A stretch of DNA of 64,000 nucleotides, taken from Gammaproteobacteria bacterium (lineage in GTDB: Bacteria > Pseudomonadota > Gammaproteobacteria > Pseudomonadales > Azotimanducaceae). The stretch is from contig JAPOTD010000007.1 of NCBI GenBank assembly GCA_026709365.1, forward strand, positions 17,777 to 81,776, in the 5' to 3' direction. A program made the position numbers and the translations under genes. This document shows positions 57,754-64,000 of this stretch, piece after piece. Every line of letters starts with the position of its first letter. The first letter of the stretch is position 1. Under the pieces are notes generated by a model. The model was not told the DNA's origin. It saw only the letters and a list, made by a program, of their open reading frames with translations, and made no database searches.

Positions 57754-58772
57754 CTGGACGCTGAGTCGGTCGCGTTCAGGTGCGCGGCGGCGAGCTGGGC
57801 CTGGCGGCGCGCCTTGATCGCTTGGCTGAGTTGGTGGACCGCCAAGGCGTACATCTGGCTGCGGTTGTAGCGGGTGATGACATGGAAGTTGTGCAGCGCC
57901 ATCCAGTACTCGGCGCCGTCCTCCAACTCCATGCGCACCAGCGCCGCCGCCTCAGCCGCGTTCAGGCCGGGCGCCTCAACGCCCAACGCGCGCAGTTCGC
58001 CAACCGTCCGGTTGAGGTCCAGGCCGCGCAGGACCGCGGCATCCGCCTGCTGCGAATCGGCCACGTCCACCTTGAGCGCCACGTCCTCGGCCGCTCGCCA
58101 GCCATGCTCGGCGAAGTAGTTGGCCACGCTGCCGATGGCGTCGGCGGTGTTGGTCCAGATGTCACGCAGGCCGTCGTCGTCGAAGTCCACCGCATAGTTG
58201 CGGTAGCTTGAGGGAATGAATTGCCCATAGCCCATGGCGCCCGCGTAGGAGCCCTTCATCGTTTCCACCGAGCGGCCCTCCTCATGCGCCAGAAGCAGGA
58301 ACTCGGTGAGTTCGTTGCGGAAGAACTTGGCTCTGGGCGGGTAGTCGAACGCCAAGGTGGAGAGGGCGTCGAGCACGCGATGGGAGCCCATGATCCGCCC
58401 GAAGCGGGTTTCGACGCCGATGATCGCCACGATGTACTCCGGCGCCACCGCGAAGCGCTCTGCGGCCGAGTCCAGCGAGGCCTCGTTCTCGGTCCAGAAG
58501 GCAACGCCTTGGTCGATGCGGGAGTCCTGAATGAAGATGCGCCGGTACTCGTACCACTTGAGCGCCCTTTCCGCAGGCCTCGACATCGCCTCCACGATGC
58601 CCGGCTTGTGGCGGGCCTCCCGGAAGATCGCCGTCAGTTCCGCCTTTTCGAACCCATGGTCGGACACCAATTCGTCCATGTAGGCGCGCACGTCCTCGCG
58701 CTGGCTGTAGTCGGCGTCGGCAGGCCCGTAAAGCAGCAGGGCGGCAACCCCCAACACGATCGCTACTCGCAT
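57750..58772 (-). CDS. mltB: Membrane-bound lytic murein transglycosylase B
   Basis: 340 aa. Begins MRVAIVLGVAALLLYGPADA, a cleavable signal without a lipobox Cys, preceded by GAGGG. Catalytic Glu in IVAIIGVETRFGRIMGSHRVLDAL, then SYAGAMGYGQFIPSSYRNYAVDFDDDG, the family signature. Cleaves glycan strands to 1,6-anhydromuropeptides. A longer upstream phase overlaps rodA and is not used. Confidence 0.93.
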   Translation of the reverse strand: MRVAIVLGVAALLLYGPADADYSQREDVRAYMDELVSDHGFEKAELTAIFREARHKPGIVEAMSRPAERALKWYEYRRIFIQDSRIDQGVAFWTENEASLDSAAERFAVAPEYIVAIIGVETRFGRIMGSHRVLDALSTLAFDYPPRAKFFRNELTEFLLLAHEEGRSVETMKGSYAGAMGYGQFIPSSYRNYAVDFDDDGLRDIWTNTADAIGSVANYFAEHGWRAAEDVALKVDVADSQQADAAVLRGLDLNRTVGELRALGVEAPGLNAAEAAALVRMELEDGAEYWMALHNFHVITRYNRSQMYALAVHQLSQAIKARRQAQLAAAHLNATDSASR

Positions 58773-58839
58773 GATTTCCCTCAAGCCAAGGCCCCCGTCA
58801 ACAGGGGCGGATGTCGGTAAGCGGCTCGCTCCCGGCCCA

Positions 58840-59967
58840 TCATGACCGGTGGCCGTGGATGGACATGATGATGCCAAAGCCCAACAACAGGGTGATGGCC
58901 GACGTGCCGCCGTAGCTCACCAGCGGCAGGGGCAGGCCGACCACCGGCAAAAGGCCCGCCACCATGGCGATGTTGGCGAACAGGTAAACGAAAAACACCA
59001 TCGTTAGCGAACTCGCCGCCAAGCGGCCGAAGGTGTGCTTCGACTGGGCGGCGATGACCAGTCCACGGGCCACGATCAACAGGTACAGTATCAGCAATGC
59101 GGCCACCCCGGTAAAGCCCAATTCCTCCCCGATCACTGCCACAATGAAATCCGTGTGGCTTTCCGGCAGGAATTTCAGCTGGCTTTGGGTGCCGTCGTGC
59201 AACCCCTTGCCGAACAGGCCTCCGGAGCCCAGGGCGGTGGTGGACTGGATGATGTTCCAGCCGGCGCCCAAGGGATCCTTGTCCGGATCGAACAAGGTCA
59301 GAATGCGCTGCTGTTGGTAGGGCTGCAGGGCGAACCAGAGGGCTGGCGCCATCGCCACCCCGGCCAGCGAGCCGTAAACAATCCAACGCCAGGGCAGCCC
59401 CGCCAAAAACACCACGGTCAAGCCGCCCGCCAACGCCAGAATGCCGGTGCCCAGGTCCGGCTCCAGGATGATCAACCCCACCGGCAGCCCAATCAAGGCG
59501 GCCACCCTAAACAGATCCTTGAAGGTCGGCGGCAGGGGCCGGTCGTGGAAGTACCACGCGATCATCAGCGGCAGGGCGATCTTCATCAACTCCGAGGGTT
59601 GGAAGCGGCCAATGCCGGGGAGTTCGAGCCAGCGCTGGGAGCCCTTCACCGTGACGCCCGCCAGCAGCACGGCAACCAGCAGCAGCACGCCTGCCGCATA
59701 CAGTCCCGGCGCCCAGCGCAGGTACCGCGCCGGATGCACCTGCGCCGCCATCCCCATCAGCACCAGCGCCAGGCACAACCGCGCGACCTGCCCGCCAACG
59801 ATGTCCATGTCTCGCTCCACGGCGCTGTACAGCATGACGAGTCCGTAGAGGATCAGGGTGACCAGCAACACCCAGAGGATGGGATCCGATTGCAGCCGGC
59901 GCAGCCCGGGGCGGGCGACCAGGCCGCTGTGCTGCGGCAGGCTGCGGACGAAGTGCGGCTCGCTCAT
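58840..59967 (-). CDS. mrdB: Peptidoglycan glycosyltransferase RodA (SEDS)
   Basis: 375 aa with about ten TM helices. SEDS signatures: LELPGIGRFQPSELMKIALP, LEPDLGTGILAL, the WNIIQSTTALGSGGLFGKGL segment, SHTDFIVAVIGEELGFTG and the terminal LPLVSYGGTSAITLLLGFGI. Polymerises lipid II together with PBP2 during elongation. ATG at 59967 overlaps the mrdA stop (ATGA). Confidence 0.95.
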   Translation of the reverse strand: MSEPHFVRSLPQHSGLVARPGLRRLQSDPILWVLLVTLILYGLVMLYSAVERDMDIVGGQVARLCLALVLMGMAAQVHPARYLRWAPGLYAAGVLLLVAVLLAGVTVKGSQRWLELPGIGRFQPSELMKIALPLMIAWYFHDRPLPPTFKDLFRVAALIGLPVGLIILEPDLGTGILALAGGLTVVFLAGLPWRWIVYGSLAGVAMAPALWFALQPYQQQRILTLFDPDKDPLGAGWNIIQSTTALGSGGLFGKGLHDGTQSQLKFLPESHTDFIVAVIGEELGFTGVAALLILYLLIVARGLVIAAQSKHTFGRLAASSLTMVFFVYLFANIAMVAGLLPVVGLPLPLVSYGGTSAITLLLGFGIIMSIHGHRS

Positions 59968-61865
59968 CGAATGGCCAGCTGTGGCTCCGAAACGGCGGCC
60001 TTGGAGAGGTAGGCGTCGAGCACCTTGCGGACCACCGGCGCGGCCACCGAGCTGCCGCCGCCGCCGTTCTCGACCAGCACGCTGACCGCTATGGCGGGCG
60101 CGTCCGTCGGGGCGAAGGCGATGAACCAAGCATGCTTTCTGTTGTACTCGTCGAGTTCGTCCTCATCGTAGGCTTGCCCCTGCTTGATCTCCACCACTTG
60201 GGCGGTGCCGGACTTGCCCGCCATCCGGTAGTCGATGTCCTGCCCAATGTGATACCAAGCCGTGCCGTTTTGCTGGTAGCCCATGTTGCCGCGATGCACC
60301 ACGTCCTCCATCGCCGCCACCATCCGCTCCCAATCGTCGGGGGTCGGGCCAACCACGGCCGACAAGGGCGGCAGGTCGTCGTCGGGCAAGGACGCGTCGC
60401 CGGCAAGCAGCAGGCGCGGCCGCAGCCGTTTGCCGCGACTGGCGAGGATGGCCGCGGCTGTCGCGGCCTGCAGCGGGGTGACCAGCAAGTCCCCTTGGCC
60501 GATGCCGATGTTGATGTTGTCGCCGGGATACCAAGGCTCGCCCTTGGCGTCCCGCTTCCACGCCGGGTCCGGCACCAGCCCGGCGGCAGCGCCGTCAATG
60601 TCCACCGAGATGGCTTCGCCATAGCCGAACTGGCGGATGAAGCCAGCCAGCTGGTCGGCCTGCAAACGGGTGCCCAAGGTGTAGAAATAGATGTTTGACG
60701 AGCGGTAGATGGCCCGGTTGAGATTGACGATGCCCTGACCGCCGGGGTTGTCGGGGGTCCAGTTCCAGTCGCGGTAGAGGCGGCTTTGGCCGGGCAGCCG
60801 GAACGATCCCCGATCGATGATCTCCTCCTCCCAATCGACCACCCCATGGGTCAGGCCAGCCAAGCCGAGAATGGGCTTGATGGTGGAGCCCGGCGCGTAT
60901 TGGCCGTTGATGGCGCGGTTCACCAAGGGCTTGTCCCGGGAACCCAACAAAGCGGCGTAGCGCTTGGCGTCAATGCCGGTGACAAAGACGTTCGGGTCGT
61001 AGCTTGGCTTGCTGACCAAGGCCAGCACGCCGCCGGACCTCGGGTCGATGGCGACCACCGCGCCGCGCCGGTCGCCCAAAGCCGCATCGGCGACCGCCTG
61101 CAAGCCGATGTCCAGATGCAGCCGCAGGTTTTGGCCAACCACCGTGGGGCTTACGTCCAAGGTGCGGCGCACCCGTCCGAAGGCGTCGGTCTCCACCCAC
61201 TGGGTGCCGACCTCGCCGTGCAGGGCGCTTTCGTAGAAGCGCTCGATGCCGCGTTTGCCGATGAAGTTGGTGCCGCTGTAGCTGGCCCGGTCCAAGCCGT
61301 CCAAGTCCTGCTTGGTGATGCGGCGCACCGAGCCGATGGCGTGGGCGGCGAGCGCGCCATAGGGGTAGTGGCGCACGATCTCGACGCTGATCTCCGCGCC
61401 CAGGAAGCGATGGCGGTTGACCGCCAAGGCGGCGACCTCCTCATCGCTCAGGGCGAATTTCAGGACCACCGGCTCAAATGGCCGCCGAGCGCGCTTCAGG
61501 CGGTCGTGAAAATCCTCGATCTCCGCCGCGCTGATCGGGGTGACGGCGATCAGCGCATCGATCAGGCCGTCAAGATCCTCAATGCGCTCGCGGATCAGCG
61601 CGAGATTGAATATCGGGCGGTTTTCCGCCAGCAGGCTGCCGTGGCGGTCGAAGATGAGGCCCCGAACCGGTGGCACGGGCACCATCTGCATGCGGTTTTC
61701 CTCGGAGCGGGTCTGGTGGTGCTCGTGCTGCAGCACCTGCAGGTAGAGCATCCTGGCCACCAGGATGAGCGTCAGCAGCAGCGCCCCGGCAAACAGCGCA
61801 CGAGCCCGGCCCATGAACATCCGCAGTTCCGAGGGGCCGTCCTTGATCGTCATGCCGGATGCCAT
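59964..61865 (-). CDS. mrdA: Penicillin-binding protein 2
   Basis: 633 aa. One N-terminal TM helix (ARALFAGALLLTLILVARMLYL), the pedestal with RGLIFDRHGSLLAENRP, and the transpeptidase domain with SxxK in APGSTIKPIL, SxN in YRSSNIYFY, and KSGTAQ. Elongasome transpeptidase partner of RodA. It begins 9 bp after rsfS; the rlmH gene that usually lies here is absent. Confidence 0.95.
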   Translation of the reverse strand: MASGMTIKDGPSELRMFMGRARALFAGALLLTLILVARMLYLQVLQHEHHQTRSEENRMQMVPVPPVRGLIFDRHGSLLAENRPIFNLALIRERIEDLDGLIDALIAVTPISAAEIEDFHDRLKRARRPFEPVVLKFALSDEEVAALAVNRHRFLGAEISVEIVRHYPYGALAAHAIGSVRRITKQDLDGLDRASYSGTNFIGKRGIERFYESALHGEVGTQWVETDAFGRVRRTLDVSPTVVGQNLRLHLDIGLQAVADAALGDRRGAVVAIDPRSGGVLALVSKPSYDPNVFVTGIDAKRYAALLGSRDKPLVNRAINGQYAPGSTIKPILGLAGLTHGVVDWEEEIIDRGSFRLPGQSRLYRDWNWTPDNPGGQGIVNLNRAIYRSSNIYFYTLGTRLQADQLAGFIRQFGYGEAISVDIDGAAAGLVPDPAWKRDAKGEPWYPGDNINIGIGQGDLLVTPLQAATAAAILASRGKRLRPRLLLAGDASLPDDDLPPLSAVVGPTPDDWERMVAAMEDVVHRGNMGYQQNGTAWYHIGQDIDYRMAGKSGTAQVVEIKQGQAYDEDELDEYNRKHAWFIAFAPTDAPAIAVSVLVENGGGGSSVAAPVVRKVLDAYLSKAAVSEPQLAIR

Positions 61866-61874
61866 CGGAGCGTC

Positions 61875-62222
61875 CTACAGGGTGGTGTTGGAGTCGATGG
61901 GCAGGGGCCGCCACAGCCGCTCCATGTCGTAGAACTCCCGGGCCGCCGCCTGCATGACGTGAACCACCACGTCGCCGAGATCCACCAACACCCACTCATG
62001 GCCCTCCCGCCCTTCGATGCCCAACAGCGATGCGCCGCTGGTCTTGGCGGCTTCGACAACCTGATCCACGAGCGCCTTCACGTGGCGATTGGAGCCGCCG
62101 GTGGCGATCACCATGAAGTCGGTCAAGTCAGTCAGGCCGGTCACGTCGAGCGCCACGATCTCGCGGCCCTTGAGGCCGTCCAGCGCGCCAACGATGGCGT
62201 CGCGCAGACCCTGCGGCGTCAC
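61875..62222 (-). CDS. rsfS: Ribosomal silencing factor RsfS
   Basis: 115 aa, GTG start. LDVTGLTDLTDFMVIATGGSNRHVKALVDQ and GHEWVLVDLGDVVVHVM are diagnostic. Binds L14 of the 50S subunit and blocks subunit joining in stationary phase. Placed between nadD and mrdA as in other gammaproteobacteria, though separated from nadD by about 100 bp. Confidence 0.94.
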   Translation of the reverse strand: MTPQGLRDAIVGALDGLKGREIVALDVTGLTDLTDFMVIATGGSNRHVKALVDQVVEAAKTSGASLLGIEGREGHEWVLVDLGDVVVHVMQAAAREFYDMERLWRPLPIDSNTTL

Positions 62223-62324
62223 TCAGTCCCCCGCGAGCCGCCCACGAAGAGCCAACGTCGGCAGGCCAATCGCTGTGCGCAGTCGCTTCGCGCAGGCAAG
62301 CCATGCCGCCCAACCGCGGGCAGG

Positions 62325-62942
62325 CTACACGCTTCGGACGTACAAGCCATGCCGGCTAATATAGTTGGTCACTCCGTCGGGGAGCAAATGCCCGGCATCG
62401 CCGCCCTCGGCGATCAAGGCGCGAACCGCCGAGGCGGATACCGGGAGCATGGGCTCCTCCAGCAAGCGTATGCCGCCAGCGGGGCGCTGCTCAAGGTCCG
62501 GGCAGCGACGGTCGAGATAGAGATTGAGCGCCGCGCCCCGGAGTTCCGCGCCGGGCCGCGGCAGCACCAGCAGGTGGCCGAGGTCCAGAACGCTTCGCCA
62601 ATGCCGCCAAGCGTGAATCTCGTTGAAGGCATCAGTGCCGACGATCCAGCTCAAGGGCCCATCGCCGTGGCGAAGCCGCAGCGCCTTGAGCGTATCGACG
62701 GTGTAGCTCGGCCCTCCGCGCCGCAGTTCAACGTCATCCGCATCCAAGCCGGCCTGGGCGGCGCAGGCCAGCTCAAGCATGGCCCAGCGTCGCTGCGCGT
62801 TCGCCTCGGGCTGCGAGCGATGCGGCGGCTGCGCGGACAGCACTAGGCGAACGGGACAGGAGAGGGCTTGGGCCGCCACCCGGGCGGCGTGCAGGTGGCC
62901 GTTGTGGACGGGATCGAAGGTGCCGCCCAGGAAAGCGATCAA
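62325..62942 (-). CDS. nadD: Nicotinate-nucleotide adenylyltransferase
   Basis: 205 aa. The HxGH site in [34 protein letters not shown], and [13 protein letters not shown] (the ISSTxIR-like motif) are present. Makes deamido-NAD from NaMN. The TTG start at 62942 overlaps the proA stop (TTGA), a coupling that explains the rare start codon. Confidence 0.93.
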   Translation of the reverse strand: MIAFLGGTFDPVHNGHLHAARVAAQALSCPVRLVLSAQPPHRSQPEANAQRRWAMLELACAAQAGLDADDVELRRGGPSYTVDTLKALRLRHGDGPLSWIVGTDAFNEIHAWRHWRSVLDLGHLLVLPRPGAELRGAALNLYLDRRCPDLEQRPAGGIRLLEEPMLPVSASAVRALIAEGGDAGHLLPDGVTNYISRHGLYVRSV

Positions 62943-64000
62943 CGGTGGCGGATCTCGCCGTTGCCGAACACCACGTACTTCTCCGTGGTCAGGCCGTTGA
63001 GGCCCACGGGGCCGCGGGCGTGCAGCTTGTCGGTGGAGATGCCGATTTCGGCGCCCAAGCCGTACTCCATGCCGTCGGCGAACTGGCTGCTGGCGTTGAC
63101 CATGACCGATGCCGAGTCCACCTCCGCCATGAACCGGCGGGTCTTGCCGTAGTCGTTGCTGACGATGACATCGGTGTGCTGCGACCCGTAGCGGTTGATG
63201 TGCTCAATGGCTTGGTCGATGCCATCGACGACGCGCACCGCCAGCACCGGGGCCAGATACTCCGCGCTCCAGTCCGCCTCCGATGCCGCTTCGGCCTCCG
63301 GCAACCAGCCCCGCGAGCGTTCGCAGCCACGCAGCTCCACCCCGGCCTGGCCGAAGCGCCGGCCCAGTCCGGGCAGCACCGCCTCGGCGATGCCCTCCGC
63401 CACCAGCAGCGTTTCCAAGGCATTGCAGACCGCGTACTTCTCGGTCTTGGAGTTGTAGGCGATGGACATGGCCATCTCCGCATCCGCCGCATCGTCAATG
63501 TAAACGTGGCAGATGCCGTCGAGATGCTTGATGACCGGGATGCGCGACTCCCGCGAGATGCGCTCGATTAAGCCCTTGCCGCCGCGCGGCACGATCACAT
63601 CGACGCTGTCCTCAAGCTGCAGCAGCGCGCCGACCGCGGCCCGGTCAACGGTATGCACCAGTTGCACTGCGGCGGTGGGCAGGCCGGCCTCGGCAAGGGC
63701 ATCAGTGATGCAGGCGGCGATGGCGCGATTGGATGCAATGGCCTCCGAGCCGCCCCGCAGTATGCAGGCGTTGCCGCTCTTCAGGCACAGGCTCGCCGCG
63801 TCCACCGTGACGTTGGGGCGGGATTCGTAGATGATGCCAATCACGCCGAGCGGCACGCGCATGCGGCCCACTTGGATGCCGGTGGGCCGGTAGCGCAGAT
63901 CGGTCACCTCGCCGACCGGATCCGGCAGCTGCGCCACCTCCCCGACGCCCGCGATCATGCGGTCGATGGCGCGGTCATCGAGCTCAAGGCGGTCGAGCAG
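62939..64000 (-). CDS. proA: Gamma-glutamyl phosphate reductase (5' end outside window)
   Basis: The C-terminal 353 residues or so are present; the first part lies beyond 64000. [30 protein letters not shown], then [12 protein letters not shown], and catalytic Cys in [15 protein letters not shown] identify it. Reduces glutamyl phosphate to glutamate semialdehyde in proline synthesis. It is followed by nadD with a 4-bp overlap. Confidence 0.95.
   Translation of the reverse strand: MLDRLELDDRAIDRMIAGVGEVAQLPDPVGEVTDLRYRPTGIQVGRMRVPLGVIGIIYESRPNVTVDAASLCLKSGNACILRGGSEAIASNRAIAACITDALAEAGLPTAAVQLVHTVDRAAVGALLQLEDSVDVIVPRGGKGLIERISRESRIPVIKHLDGICHVYIDDAADAEMAMSIAYNSKTEKYAVCNALETLLVAEGIAEAVLPGLGRRFGQAGVELRGCERSRGWLPEAEAASEADWSAEYLAPVLAVRVVDGIDQAIEHINRYGSQHTDVIVSNDYGKTRRFMAEVDSASVMVNASSQFADGMEYGLGAEIGISTDKLHARGPVGLNGLTTEKYVVFGNGEIRHR

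Noticed and set aside
58840..60129. Longer 429-aa RodA starting near 60129
   Set aside because: The extra N-terminus is Arg/Gly-rich and lies inside mrdA; the ATG at 59967 overlapping the mrdA stop fits the family length.

Overview
The window is about 64 kb of high-GC DNA (clearly above 60 % G+C by eye) with dense, overlapping operons. Several gene orders are typical of Gammaproteobacteria: engB / cytochrome c4 / dsbA / EEP-family phosphatase, a homodimer-type aceE, and the cell-shape cluster proA-nadD-rsfS-mrdA-rodA-mltB-rlpA-dacC-lipB. I infer an uncultured or poorly studied gammaproteobacterium. There is no rRNA or tRNA from which to name it, and I saw no tRNA, rRNA, CRISPR array or complete insertion sequence.

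Layout. 1-2.4 kb: two overlapping sulfotransferases, one with a C-terminal 41-residue tandem coiled-coil repeat that runs off the window. 2.5-4.9 kb: a minus-strand operon of a methionine/glutamine-type aminotransferase, an omega-amidase and a cytochrome c5-like protein. 4.9-5.1 kb: a 180-bp MITE-like element with perfect 20-bp terminal inverted repeats and an 8-bp target duplication. 5.4-15.1 kb: core metabolism and redox genes (ahcY, tesB, glutaminyl cyclase, engB, cytochrome c4, dsbA, aceE, a third sulfotransferase). 15.1-22.5 kb: a small protein, a phosphodiesterase remnant, a TauD-like dioxygenase, an ADPS-like FAD oxidase, a family B DNA polymerase and a saccharopine-dehydrogenase-like reductase.

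22.5-41.7 kb is an accessory, defence-island-like region. In order it holds antitoxin remnants, a DUF4062-ATPase protein, a decayed duplicated gene, an unrecognised two-gene module (124 and 379 aa), an AT-rich operon coupling a pentapeptide-repeat K+ channel to a minimal nucleotidyltransferase, a type III restriction-modification locus carrying two or three extra genes between mod and res, and a pair of P-loop ATPases of which the first is interrupted by an in-frame TAA and the second carries TPRs.

41.7-48.8 kb returns to metabolism: a luciferase-like monooxygenase, a second decayed copy of the 4.9-kb element, an amidase, formate-tetrahydrofolate ligase and a divergent molybdopterin oxidoreductase. 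48.8-50.8 kb holds a small unknown gene, a nuclease remnant and an intact FitA/VapC-type toxin-antitoxin pair. 50.8-55.0 kb: an omega-transaminase, alanine dehydrogenase with a divergent Lrp regulator, and a ThiF/MoeB-like E1. 54.9-64.0 kb: the peptidoglycan and cell-shape operon on the minus strand, in which rlmH is missing from its usual place between rsfS and mrdA.
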